From: Bacteroides pyogenes DSM 20611 = JCM 6294
GTDB taxonomy: Bacteria; Bacteroidota; Bacteroidia; Bacteroidales; Bacteroidaceae
Assembly: GCF_000428105.1 (NCBI RefSeq)
Contig: NZ_KE386626.1
Location: 43,555 to 79,264, forward strand
Reading direction: 5' to 3'
DNA length: 35,710 bases
The notes under the pieces are model-generated. The model worked only from the letters and a program-made list of their open reading frames with translations. It did not search any database and had not been told where the DNA came from. Within the stretch, counting starts at the first letter, position 1. Each line of letters starts with the position of its first letter. Of this stretch, positions 1-8,494 are shown in pieces. A program made the translations under genes and the position numbers.

Positions 1-92
1 TAATTAACCCGCAGACGCACGGTGTCTCTCTTTTGAGCGGCGGAGTAGCAGGCCATCATCGTAATGATGCTGAGAAGGAGAATTCGTTTCAT
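1..92 (-). CDS. Exported protein, N-terminal fragment
   Basis: An open frame on the minus strand begins with ATG at 92 and runs off the left edge of the window after 30 codons. It starts MKRILLLSIITMMACYSAAQ: two basic residues, a hydrophobic core and an A-Q junction of the kind often cleaved by signal peptidase I in Bacteroidetes. Cys15 sits in a poor lipobox (MMAC), so a lipoprotein is less likely. The mature part is too short to identify. The gene is divergent from the Lrp-type regulator at 641. Confidence 0.6.
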   Translation of the reverse strand, partial: MKRILLLSIITMMACYSAAQKRDTVRLRVN

Positions 93-591
93 AATGATAT
101 TCTTTTATTACTTAATCAACAATATGCTGCGGAGCATCTTCTATTATTACATAATAACAATACTTTTTTTCGATATCCGCGCCTTTGATCAGTCTGGTCT
201 GAACAGTTCCCAATACCGGCAGTGAACTTTTTGGTTATTTGCAATATTATAACATAAAAACACAAAAACAAAGCAAATTCTCCTCTTTTTAAAGAAATCT
301 GTTGCTAAACACAAAGCAGCCGCAAAATCATTTCATAAAGCCAGTAAGACACTCAATGACAGGAACATCATCGAAGTATCCTCCGTTCCCATCAGGGTGG
401 CGGAGCTCAACAAACTGCTAAGCTGTTCGCCTGTTTCACCCGACGAGGCTCATGGCGGATAAACAGGAAACATACGGCATAACGAAGCTATGGGAGAAAA
501 CAAAAAGAAGTAGATGTCCATTTAGGATACCTTCATTTTCGTTTCTGCATCTTTTTCTTCCCAAATAAGAAGAGAAATTAAAATAAATCTC
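93..591. other. Intergenic region, no firm gene
   Basis: About 500 bases between two divergent genes. A near-consensus minus-strand -7 box (TAATATTG, 242-249) could serve the gene at 1-92 with a leader of about 150 bases. A small hairpin (ATGCT gcgg AGCAT, 124-137) lies in that leader. The stretch at 330-465 has an open plus-strand frame containing IRVAELNKLLSCSPVSPDEA without a start codon. It may be debris of an old gene, but I do not recognise it. Confidence 0.35.
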
Positions 592-599
592 TATATTTG
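592..599 (+). promoter_or_regulatory. -7 promoter box for the Lrp/AsnC gene
   Basis: TATATTTG matches the Bacteroides -7 consensus TAnnTTTG exactly and lies 41 bases before the chosen ATG at 641. No clear -33 TTTG is visible at the usual spacing. Confidence 0.55.
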
Positions 600-640
600 C
601 TTACTATTTGCTAATAAATAGAAAATTCAAACTTATTATT

Positions 641-1105
641 ATGGAGAAAATAGATAACCTCGACAGGCAGATTTTGGAGATTATCTCTCAGAACGCCCGT
701 ATCCCTTTTAAAGATGTAGCGGCAGAATGCGGTGTATCACGCGCAGCCATCCACCAACGCGTACAAAGGCTGATCGATCTGGGAGTCATTGTAGGTTCGG
801 GATATCATGTAAATCCCAAATCATTGGGATACAGAACATGTACATACGTCGGAATCAAACTCGAAAAAGGATCTATGTACAAAACCGTTGTCGCCCAGTT
901 GGAGAAAATTCCCGAAATTGTAGAATGCCACTTCACCACAGGAGCATACACCATGCTGACGAAAGTTTACGCATGCGACAACGAACATCTCATGGATCTG
1001 CTGAACAACAAGATGCAAGAGATTCCGGGTGTGGTAGCCACCGAAACATTGATTTCGCTGGAGCAAAGCATCAAGAAAGAAATCCCCATCCGTTTAGATA
1101 AATAA
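641..1105 (+). CDS. Lrp/AsnC family transcriptional regulator
   Basis: A 154-residue protein of the usual Lrp/AsnC length. The N-terminal winged helix-turn-helix starts with the family signature LDRQILEIISQNARIPFKDV and continues to GVSRAAIHQRVQRLIDLGVI. The C-terminal half is the RAM (ligand-binding, oligomerising) domain, with GAYTMLTKVY and a final strand near VATETLISL. An upstream TTG at 608 would add 11 residues, but the ATG at 641 gives the canonical MEKIDNLDRQ start and leaves room for the TATATTTG promoter. The DUF4491 gene follows after 4 bases, so the two are probably co-transcribed. Family members act as dimers or octamers sensing amino acids; the ligand here cannot be read from sequence. 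Confidence 0.93.
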   Translation: MEKIDNLDRQILEIISQNARIPFKDVAAECGVSRAAIHQRVQRLIDLGVIVGSGYHVNPKSLGYRTCTYVGIKLEKGSMYKTVVAQLEKIPEIVECHFTTGAYTMLTKVYACDNEHLMDLLNNKMQEIPGVVATETLISLEQSIKKEIPIRLDK

Positions 1106-1109
1106 GCGA

Positions 1110-1421
1110 ATGGAATTTCTTTACGATCATCATTTGGCGGGATTATTCATCGGGATTTGTACTTTTTTGATTATCGGCCTTTTCCACCCCTTAGTGGTGA
1201 AAGCCGAGTATTATTGGGGTACCAAATGCTGGTGGATATTCCTGATATGGGGAATCATAGGCGTCATAGCTTCATTGAGCGTGAGCAATGTCATCATTTC
1301 CTCTTTATTGGGTGTTTTCGCTTTTTCTTCATTTTGGACCATTAAAGAAGTGTTCGACCAGGAGAAGCGGGTAAAAAAAGGATGGTTCCCGAAGAATCCC
1401 AAGCGGAAATACAAGTTCTGA
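1110..1421 (+). CDS. DUF4491 family small membrane protein
   Basis: A 103-residue integral membrane protein with about three hydrophobic segments (GLFIGICTFLIIGLFHPLVV, CWWIFLIWGIIGVIASL, VIISSLLGVFAFSSFW) and a basic, cytoplasmic-looking tail ending KKGWFPKNPKRKYKF. Length, the early LFHPLVVKAEYYWG motif and the tail agree with DUF4491, a Bacteroidetes-enriched family without known function. It starts 4 bases after the Lrp-type regulator, so it is likely in the same transcript. Its stop codon lies inside the first copy of an imperfect 71-base repeat. Confidence 0.85.
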   Translation: MEFLYDHHLAGLFIGICTFLIIGLFHPLVVKAEYYWGTKCWWIFLIWGIIGVIASLSVSNVIISSLLGVFAFSSFWTIKEVFDQEKRVKKGWFPKNPKRKYKF

Positions 1422-1540
1422 AAGAGCTGCCTTCTCCGGGGCGCGTCCCTGCGAAGGCATCGCTTTCGCGGCGATGGAGGCGGTTGGTCTGAGAGATCTG
1501 CCTTCTCCGGGACACATCCCCTCGAAAGCAATATCGGTAC
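1416..1540 (+). repeat. 71-base imperfect repeat spanning the DUF4491 stop codon
   Basis: The segment from the last codon of DUF4491 (TTCTGA, TGA at 1419-1421, then CTGCCTTCTCCGGG at 1427) recurs 71 bases later (GTCTGA, TGA at 1490-1492, CTGCCTTCTCCGGG at 1498). Similarity runs for about 45 bases, to around GAAGGCATCG / GAAAGCAATATCG. There are two copies, the second outside the coding frame. Confidence 0.7.
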
Positions 1541-1613
1541 AGCAAACAAGGCAAACACACTGCGACAAAACCTTTTACAAACAATTTATATCCACACAAA
1601 CAGAGAATATATC

Positions 1614-2840
1614 ATGAAATTACATCGAACACTCTTTCTGTGCAGCTTGACGGCTATGCTGAGCATGGGCGCATGCACTTCGGAAGATCCGCTCAACGAA
1701 AATAAAAAACAGGAAGAACAACCCAAAGAAACAGAAACACAGCCTGAGGAAACCGGAGGAGAAATCTTACGGCTGGAAGGAAGCGGCACCCAAAAAGTGA
1801 AGCTTTTGCTTCCCCGAATTGCACCCGAACGCTCCAGGCAAATGGGACGCACCGATATCTCTGAAACCGAATACAAGGAAATTGCCACTTTCACCCAATC
1901 GCTGGTGAAGAGGTTGAAGACGGAAAAAGAAAAGTTCAACTCCATATACGACTGGATTCGCAAAAACATAAAATACGAGTTGGGAGACAACAGGCCGTAT
2001 GCCGTATTCAAAAACAAACAGGCGGTTTGTCAAGGGTATGCCGATCTGCTCAAGGTGATGTGTCACACGCAACATATTTCCGCATTCGTCACCAACGGTT
2101 TTTTAAATATGGGGCGTGTTTGGGGCGGTCATGCCTGGAATTATGTACGGGTAGACGGTAAATGGATAGTAGCCGACCCCACCAACGGCCCGGTATACGA
2201 TATAGATGAAACGGAAAAATATGAGAAAGACCTGATTCCGCAGAGTCTGGACGGAGTCTTGTTTTCCGATGACGACTTCGAATATGGACTTATCGAAGAG
2301 ATGCTTGCCGCAACAAACGTAAAGCAGACACAGAAGAAACGGCTGACCGTTCCGGACCATATCAGCGGAATAGAGGTAACCTGTTTCAATCCGCAGTCCG
2401 CCATTCCGGGTCAGGTAGAAGAAATCGTTTTAGGCAAGCGGATACAATCACTCGGCGGTGAAACAAGCATGGGCTTACTCCATTACGGCACAATGCTGAC
2501 AGACTTAATCATCAGCAAGGATAATCCGCATCTCGAAAATTACAAGGGAGCCGTTTACCCTAAAAAAGGGAAAAAGACGAACATACCGCTCTACATCCCC
2601 GGCAAAGTAAAGCGGGTGGAACTAAAGCCGATTAAATTCGTGGACAAAAACCTGATCACCCGGCACAACGGGCTGGAAGAGCTGATCTTTGCGGAAGGCA
2701 CAGAGGAGATTAACGACTATGCCATAGAAAATTGTCCAAACCTGAGAACAATATGGATACCGGCAAGCTTGAAACAACGCGGAGAAAAAGCTTTTTACGG
2801 ATGCCATCCGTCGCTGATAGTAAAAACAGGGAAGCCCTGA
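1614..2840 (+). CDS. Transglutaminase-like lipoprotein with BspA-type tail
   Basis: A 408-residue exported protein. The signal sequence ends in MLSMGAC, making Cys21 the likely lipidated residue, followed by a Glu/Lys/Thr-rich linker (about 24-50) typical of Bacteroidetes surface lipoproteins. Residues about 85-200 form a transglutaminase/protease-like core with a visible triad: Cys139 (KQAVCQGYADLLKVMC), His173 (GGHAWNYV) and Asp188 (IVADPTNGP). The C-terminal part has BspA-type leucine-rich-repeat character (LEELIFAEGTEEINDYAIENCPNLRTIWIPASL). Many such proteins are secreted proteases or binding proteins, and the substrate is unknown. The gene stands alone with no clear promoter box directly upstream. 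Confidence 0.85.
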   Translation: MKLHRTLFLCSLTAMLSMGACTSEDPLNENKKQEEQPKETETQPEETGGEILRLEGSGTQKVKLLLPRIAPERSRQMGRTDISETEYKEIATFTQSLVKRLKTEKEKFNSIYDWIRKNIKYELGDNRPYAVFKNKQAVCQGYADLLKVMCHTQHISAFVTNGFLNMGRVWGGHAWNYVRVDGKWIVADPTNGPVYDIDETEKYEKDLIPQSLDGVLFSDDDFEYGLIEEMLAATNVKQTQKKRLTVPDHISGIEVTCFNPQSAIPGQVEEIVLGKRIQSLGGETSMGLLHYGTMLTDLIISKDNPHLENYKGAVYPKKGKKTNIPLYIPGKVKRVELKPIKFVDKNLITRHNGLEELIFAEGTEEINDYAIENCPNLRTIWIPASLKQRGEKAFYGCHPSLIVKTGKP

Positions 2841-2972
2841 AAGGGCGAACAGGCAGGATACCACTTCCGAGTCAGTTTACACGGAGCATAAAGCCGGTTC
2901 CGTCATTACCAGTAACGTTTATCCCATAATCCGCATATACGATAAAGTCCAACGTTTTTTTGCCATAAAATC

Positions 2973-3003
2973 TTGCATAACTCCACAAAAAGCTCTACCT
3001 TTG
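2973..3003 (+). promoter_or_regulatory. Promoter of tRNA-Met
   Basis: A -33 TTG at 2973-2975 and a perfect -7 box TACCTTTG at 2996-3003 are separated by 20 bases, as in Bacteroides promoters. The tRNA begins 30 bases after the -7 box. Confidence 0.65.
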
Positions 3004-3032
3004 CTACCGCATTAAAAAAGATCAAATGCAAC

Positions 3033-3106
3033 GGACTTGTAGCTCAGTTGGTTAGAGCAACAGACTCATAATCTGGAGGTCCCTGGTTCAAGCCCAGGCT
3101 GGTCCA
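3033..3106 (+). tRNA. tRNA-Met (CAT), elongator type
   Basis: The cloverleaf is readable: acceptor GGACTTG/CTGGTCC (with G-T and T-T mismatches at its base), D arm GCTC AGTTGGTTA GAGC, anticodon arm ACAGA CTCATAA TCTGG with anticodon CAT, T arm CCTGG TTCAAGC CCAGG and discriminator A. The initiator's three G-C pairs in the anticodon stem are absent and the D-arm sequence resembles elongator tRNA-Met. CCA is not encoded. Confidence 0.93.
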
Positions 3107-3117
3107 CGAAGCAAATC

Positions 3118-3152
3118 AAGCACTTACGATGACGTTGTAGGTGCTTTTTCTT
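3118..3152 (+). terminator. Rho-independent terminator after tRNA-Met
   Basis: A 10-bp stem (AAGCACTTAC at 3118-3127 with GTAGGTGCTT at 3137-3146) is followed by a T-rich run, 12 bases after the tRNA. Confidence 0.75.
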
Positions 3153-3675
3153 TTACAAGGTAGCCTTTTTGAAGCAGTGCCCCTTTGTGACCTTCTGAAA
3201 CGTAGTGCGATTTTTTGAGAGTTCACGAAATCTCATATCGTCTTACCACATCAGTTATATGCTCATTTTCCCACCATGATCTTGTACAGTTCATTTGAGG
3301 AACAAGAAAGCCACTGACCTTTGTCATAAGGTCTAAAAATCAGAGAGTTTACTCATTCTGTTGTCAATCTTGAAGAGATGAATATTGCAACAGTTGGGTG
3401 ATCCTTGGCTTTGAATGAGAGAAGTAATCATGAGTTATCAGTAAACAAATCACCTAATATGCACACAACTTAGGTAAGGTGGTACACTTTTTAACGATTG
3501 TACTTCTCTATCCGACGGTTAATCAGTGGATATCTCTCAAACTCCTATTAACACAAGTTCGGGATAAGCCATACCTTTGCAAAAATAAATCGGCAGTTTG
3601 ATAAGGCTGCCGATTCTTTTGGTAATATTTATGATAATTAGCATCTTAGAGGTGAAAAACAATAAATACCCTATC
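3153..3675. other. Intergenic region leading into an IS remnant
   Basis: No gene is supported. The right part carries likely IS982-end features: GTTCGGGATAA (3557-3567, also present at 32068-32078), a -7 box TACCTTTG (3572-3579), and a hairpin AATCGGCAG/CTGCCGATT (3588-3615) followed by CTTTT. The left part shows no convincing open frame or repeat. Confidence 0.4.
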
Positions 3676-4030
3676 ATGATTACCGAAAGTAAAGTTACTG
3701 AAACTCTGTATTGCAGACGATTTTAGCAAAGAAGTTGAAGTGGAGATGGCTAAAAATGCACTTCCATCCACTCCCGACGCACCCAAACGCAAGCGAAAGC
3801 GCATGATCCGGATGCTGAAGTCATCACCACACTAATCTGTTTTCACTTCAATTCATTTCGGTACTTTAAGCATTACTATAGACCTTCTCATACAACCGTT
3901 TTGTCGAAATTATGCCAAGATGTTTCAAGAGAAAGTATTTCATGAAAGTGTTCAAGGGTATTGCAGAAAAAGGAAAAAGAGGCCAAAATGAACACCCTCA
4001 GGTACAATCACTTCAATATCCCTATAATTA
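3676..4030 (+). pseudogene. Degenerate IS982-family transposase
   Basis: The frame starts at ATG 3676 as MITESKVTETLYC and is broken by at least two frameshifts. The next frame gives ADDFSKEVEVEMAKNALPS and KRKRKRM. A third gives DAEVITTLICFHFNSFRYFKHYYRPS. After a likely internal deletion comes VFKGIAEKGK, a motif from the middle of Bacteroides IS982-type transposases, and the frame then ends near 4030. The catalytic core is missing, so the element is dead. The assignment is from remembered family motifs. Confidence 0.65.
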
Positions 4031-4160
4031 GGTAATACCAAACACTTTCCAAACAAAAGCCAAAAATTTATGCATTTAGAGAATAAAATAAGTGTATTGC
4101 TCTCGAATCTGATAAAAAAAGGCAAAAGCATGTTCAAAAGCTCTATTTTCTTGTTTTTTA

Positions 4161-4191
4161 TTTGATTTATAAATAAAATTTCTTATTTTTG
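4161..4191 (+). promoter_or_regulatory. Promoter of the TonB receptor operon
   Basis: A -33 TTTG at 4161-4164 and a -7 TATTTTTG at 4184-4191 are separated by exactly 19 bases, a textbook Bacteroides sigma-ABfr promoter. It leaves a leader of about 100 AT-rich bases before the ATG at 4295. No operator palindrome or riboswitch was seen in the leader. Confidence 0.75.
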
Positions 4192-4294
4192 AAACAATTA
4201 TCTTCGAACAAGAATCAAATTGTAAACAAGAATAAGAAAATCGCGAATATACAATACCTAATAGTAGGGATTTTATTTAAATTATTCTCCATCC

Positions 4295-7189
4295 ATGAAA
4301 ATAAGTATATCAGACTACGCAAAAACAATAGTAGCATTGTTGGCTCTTACAGCTCTGTGGATCATCTCTACACCTTTTGTTAACGCACAAGACGGAAAGA
4401 AAGCGCGTATTTACGGCACAATTTATGAATCGGACAACAATGAAAGGTTAGTTCCTTTAGACTTTGCATCCATCTCATTACCCGACTATGCAATTGGGAC
4501 TGCCAGTAATAACAACGGTCGCTATACATTGGTCAATATCCCTCACGGCAAAGCACGCCTCCAAGTTAAATATCTTGGCAAGCAGACGATTGACACACTT
4601 ATTCACATATCCGGTAATATAGAGTTGAACTTTGTAATGAGAAGCGAAGATTTCCGCATCAAAGAAATTGTAGTAATTGCAGAAAACAACCAAGCAGGCA
4701 AAGCCACCTCTTCCAAGATCTCCAGAATGACTATGGACCACTTGCAAGCAACCAGTCTACACGATCTATTGGTCTTACTTCCCGGAGGAACTTCTTCTGA
4801 ACCAAATCTGAACAATGCACAACAAATTAATATTCGTCAAATCTCCACAGCCTCTAAGGGACACCAAACTTCGTATTCAAGCAAAACTAAAGAAAGTGAC
4901 CTCAACGCCTTAGGAACAGCCATTATAAAAGATGGAGCGCCGGTTTCCAATAATTCCAACTTACAAGCTTTAAATCCTACAGTTCAAGGAGCGACCGCAG
5001 CTCTTGGAGGCGGTTCTTCTCCTTCGGGCGGATTAGACGTACGAAGCATCTCTACCGAGAATATCGAATCGGTAGAGGTGATTAGAGGAATTCCATCTGT
5101 AGAATACGGAGACCTCACTGCCGGAGCAGTCATAATCCACACTAAAGCCGGTCGTGAACCGCTCCGCATCAAAGGAAAAGCTAATCCGAACGTATATCAA
5201 GTGTCTTTAGGAACAGGCTTTGAATTAGGAAAGAACAGAGGTTCGTTAAACGTAAGCGGAGATTACGCGTACAACACGAATGACCCTAAATCCTCTTATA
5301 TCCACTATCAACGGGCAACCGCAAAGCTTTTGTATTCAAATGTTTTGTTTAAAAACAAACTCCGAAGCAATACATCAATTGATTTTATCTATGGAAAAGA
5401 CCAACGTGACCGAAACCCCGACGATGAAAGAACCCAAACGGCTTCTAAAGGACAAGACGCCGGTGTAACATTCAATACAAACGGCACATGGAACCTCAAC
5501 AAAGGGTGGTTACAAAACATACGTTACGTAGGTGCGGTCACTTATACCTCGCGCACCAGCTTTTACGAAAGCGTATACTCTTCTGCCAACGCACCCTATT
5601 CAATGACAACAACCGATGGAGCTGTTCTTTCCAATAAACCCGGGCAACATATATTCGACGCGAACGGCGAAGAAATAACAAACTTTGGAAAACCCGACGA
5701 AGGGCATTATGCTATTTATCTGCCCAACAGCTACAAGGGACGTTACGACATCGACAGTAAAGAAATCAATGTATTCGCCAAGATTTCCGCCAACTTGTTT
5801 AAAAAATATAATTCTGTGAACAACCGAATCCTCTTAGGAATAGATTTTAAATCCGACGGCAACATCGGAGACGGAAAAACCTATAATCCATCCGCACCTC
5901 CTTATAGGGTCTTAAGGCAGAAAGACGCTACTTTCCGCCCACGACCATATCGAGATATCCCGTTTGTAAAACAACTCGGGGCTTTCATGGAAGAGAACTT
6001 CCGTTGGGAGGTAGGCGAACGCTCGCTAAACATTCAAGCCGGACTGCGTTATGACAAAGTATCGGTTGTGAAAGACGCTTTATCACCTCGTATAAACGCT
6101 TCTTTCGATATTGTTCCAAACAGAATAACGCTTCGGGGAGGGTATGGGATTGCAGCAAAAATGCCGACATTACTATATCTGTTTCCCGAAAAAGCCTACT
6201 TCGAATATATCAACTTGAATGAGTTGGCCAACGAAAATATTCCGGAAAATGAAAGGTTGTTTATAACTACTACCAAAGTGTATGATACCGAAAACAACAA
6301 ACTGAAAATAGCCAAAAACCATAAAGCGGAAATCGGTCTGGATTTAAATCTGGAAAAAGCCAAATTGGCGGTAACGGCATTTAGCGAACGTTTGAAAGAC
6401 GGTTATTCATTAGACCGCGATTTCAATACATTCAAACCGTTTACCCACAACGAGTACAAACGCGATGCCGACAATAAACTTGCGTTGGCAGGAAGTTATC
6501 CGGTGTTATCCGATTTTTACAAGCCGGGAAACAACTGGTTTGTAAATACCAAAGGGGTTGAATTCAGCCTGAACGTAGAACGAATTGACGCTATCCGCAC
6601 CTCATTCCAGCTCAACGGTTCGTGGATGCGTACTGAAAGCTATAACGACGGATACGACTTTTACGACAATAGCCCAAATGCGCCTTCGGCACGCAAAGAC
6701 ATAGCTATTTACGCCACAAGAGGATCGACAAATTATGGCCAGCAATTTGCTACGACACTACGTACCACACACAACATTCCAAGCATCGGATTCGTGATCA
6801 CACTTACGACTCAGGCCATTTGGCAACAATCCGATTGGAAAACTTTCGGAAACGACTCGATTCCGATAGGATATATATCGACAAAAGACGCTTCCGTACA
6901 TATGTTCCCCGCAAATCAGTATACTACTATAGATGCCGTCAAAGCGGCCGGATATGAATATATGCTACAAAATGTCGATCATACAAAAGCTATCAAAGAA
7001 TCGAACCCGGCATACTTCTGTTTCAACATCAATATAACAAAGGAAATCAGCAACAACATGCGTGTTTCTTTTTTTGCCAACAATATGTTCAGAAGCTACC
7101 CAAGAGTGGAGTCTAAACGCAAGCGGGGTACATATAACATCCTGAACAACCGCTTCTATTTCGGACTGGAATTAGCAATCACCCTATAA
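4295..7189 (+). CDS. TonB-dependent outer-membrane receptor
   Basis: A 964-residue receptor, first gene of a four-gene operon. The signal peptide ends near PFVNAQ. Residues about 38-115 form a carboxypeptidase-regulatory-like (CarboxypepD_reg) domain, with ASNNNGRYTLVNIPHGKARL. The plug domain follows (about 140-290), including DVRSISTENIESVEVIRGIP and VEYGDLTAGAVIIHTKAG. The rest is a beta-barrel with alternating aromatic strands, ending NRFYFGLELAITL. No SusD-type partner is nearby, so this is not a classical glycan (Sus) system; the partners are a DUF4876-like lipoprotein, a second barrel and a C25-like protein. The substrate is unknown; iron/haem, peptides and vitamins are all possible by family. 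Confidence 0.93.
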   Translation: MKISISDYAKTIVALLALTALWIISTPFVNAQDGKKARIYGTIYESDNNERLVPLDFASISLPDYAIGTASNNNGRYTLVNIPHGKARLQVKYLGKQTIDTLIHISGNIELNFVMRSEDFRIKEIVVIAENNQAGKATSSKISRMTMDHLQATSLHDLLVLLPGGTSSEPNLNNAQQINIRQISTASKGHQTSYSSKTKESDLNALGTAIIKDGAPVSNNSNLQALNPTVQGATAALGGGSSPSGGLDVRSISTENIESVEVIRGIPSVEYGDLTAGAVIIHTKAGREPLRIKGKANPNVYQVSLGTGFELGKNRGSLNVSGDYAYNTNDPKSSYIHYQRATAKLLYSNVLFKNKLRSNTSIDFIYGKDQRDRNPDDERTQTASKGQDAGVTFNTNGTWNLNKGWLQNIRYVGAVTYTSRTSFYESVYSSANAPYSMTTTDGAVLSNKPGQHIFDANGEEITNFGKPDEGHYAIYLPNSYKGRYDIDSKEINVFAKISANLFKKYNSVNNRILLGIDFKSDGNIGDGKTYNPSAPPYRVLRQKDATFRPRPYRDIPFVKQLGAFMEENFRWEVGERSLNIQAGLRYDKVSVVKDALSPRINASFDIVPNRITLRGGYGIAAKMPTLLYLFPEKAYFEYINLNELANENIPENERLFITTTKVYDTENNKLKIAKNHKAEIGLDLNLEKAKLAVTAFSERLKDGYSLDRDFNTFKPFTHNEYKRDADNKLALAGSYPVLSDFYKPGNNWFVNTKGVEFSLNVERIDAIRTSFQLNGSWMRTESYNDGYDFYDNSPNAPSARKDIAIYATRGSTNYGQQFATTLRTTHNIPSIGFVITLTTQAIWQQSDWKTFGNDSIPIGYISTKDASVHMFPANQYTTIDAVKAAGYEYMLQNVDHTKAIKESNPAYFCFNINITKEISNNMRVSFFANNMFRSYPRVESKRKRGTYNILNNRFYFGLELAITL

Positions 7190-7200
7190 ATATCAATATT

Positions 7201-8466
7201 ATGAAACATATATTACCCATACTCGCGCTCATTATATCGGTATTCGCTTCATGCGAATCTTTTAAAGAGGCAAACGATGCTAAGAAGATTGCACCTATCA
7301 GCCTTTCCGTAAAGGCAATCCTATCCGTAGAAGATTTAAAAGAGATACAGAACCTGACTATCAAACTCGATAATTACACAGAAGACTTGCACTTGGTGCA
7401 AACTACCGACGACGCAATCACTCAGATAGAAAACATCATTCCGGGTATTTATACCATTTCCATATCCGGCACGGGAATTGATTCCGAGGGAAATGAATAC
7501 TATCTAAACGGCAACCTGGTGAACAAAGCCCTATATGAAGGGATTAAAACATTGGAAATTACGTTGAGAGGCTTGAAAGTAAGTCCTTTGGTTTTTAAAG
7601 AAATTTATTATGCCGGCTCGAGAACTCCACTAGACGGAGTGTACTTCAGAGATCAATTCTACGAAATATATAATAATTCGGCAGAAACAATCTACCTGGA
7701 CGGCATTTATTTCGCCAATTTAACTCCAGGTAAAGCCACAACCCTGCTGCCTATCTGGCCCGAAGAAGATGGCGATAACTACGCATATGCCGAACGTGTA
7801 TGGAAATTCCCCGGAAACGGAACCGAATATCCTTTGGCATCCGGAGAGTCTTGTGTAATATCCCAATTTGCAGTCAACCATAAACTTGAGCAATACAATC
7901 CAAATTCTCCGGTAGATTGCAGTTCCTCAGATTTTGAATTTAACATGGATAACCCGAAGTTTCCTGACCAACCGGCCATAGACATGCTTCATGTCTTCTA
8001 TGACGGGAAAGCAGAAAAAGGTAAAGTACCCCAATATTTAACCTCTGTTTTCGGAGGAGCTTATGTTATTTTCCGTATCCCTGAAGAGGAGCAATGGGAT
8101 CCGGTGAATGATAACAATATGAAAACTACCGACTTAAGGAATCCGAACAACAAAAGATTTTATGCAAAGATACCGGTTAAACACGTATTAGACGCTGTTG
8201 AGTGTATCGATAACGAATCGATGGTGAATGCCAAGCGTGTGCCTGCCGTCCTCGATGCGGGGCTCACGTATGTAGGCGCCACCTATTGCTCGCTGAGCAT
8301 TGCCCGTAAGCGGACAATGAATGAAGACGGCGAACCCGTTCGCCGTGAAAACGGGGCTTTGATTTTCGAAGATACAAACAATAGTACAAACGACTTTGAA
8401 AGAGGGCTTGTTCCTATTTTAAGAAGATATGATACAAAAATTCCGGCATGGAATCACACCAGGTAA
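7201..8466 (+). CDS. DUF4876-like surface lipoprotein
   Basis: A 421-residue lipoprotein starting 11 bases after the receptor. The lipobox FASC puts the lipidated cysteine at residue 18. An Ig/carboxypeptidase-like stretch (about 30-125, with IIPGIYTISISGTG) precedes a domain beginning VFKEIYYAGSRTPLDGVYFRDQFYEIYNN, where FYEIYNNSAETIYLDGIYF resembles lamin-tail-like beta folds. This matches the DUF4876 family as I know it, which is found beside TonB receptors. It is probably an outer-membrane accessory or binding lipoprotein, in the position SusD occupies in glycan systems. That role is inference from order and localisation. Confidence 0.75.
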   Translation: MKHILPILALIISVFASCESFKEANDAKKIAPISLSVKAILSVEDLKEIQNLTIKLDNYTEDLHLVQTTDDAITQIENIIPGIYTISISGTGIDSEGNEYYLNGNLVNKALYEGIKTLEITLRGLKVSPLVFKEIYYAGSRTPLDGVYFRDQFYEIYNNSAETIYLDGIYFANLTPGKATTLLPIWPEEDGDNYAYAERVWKFPGNGTEYPLASGESCVISQFAVNHKLEQYNPNSPVDCSSSDFEFNMDNPKFPDQPAIDMLHVFYDGKAEKGKVPQYLTSVFGGAYVIFRIPEEEQWDPVNDNNMKTTDLRNPNNKRFYAKIPVKHVLDAVECIDNESMVNAKRVPAVLDAGLTYVGATYCSLSIARKRTMNEDGEPVRRENGALIFEDTNNSTNDFERGLVPILRRYDTKIPAWNHTR

Positions 8467-8494
8467 TTTTTCCTACGTTTTAACCCGAGAAGTT

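Noticed and set aside
3033..3106. tRNA-Met as an attachment site of an integrative element
   Set aside because: No repeat of the tRNA 3' end was found downstream and the adjacent IS982 type does not target tRNA genes.
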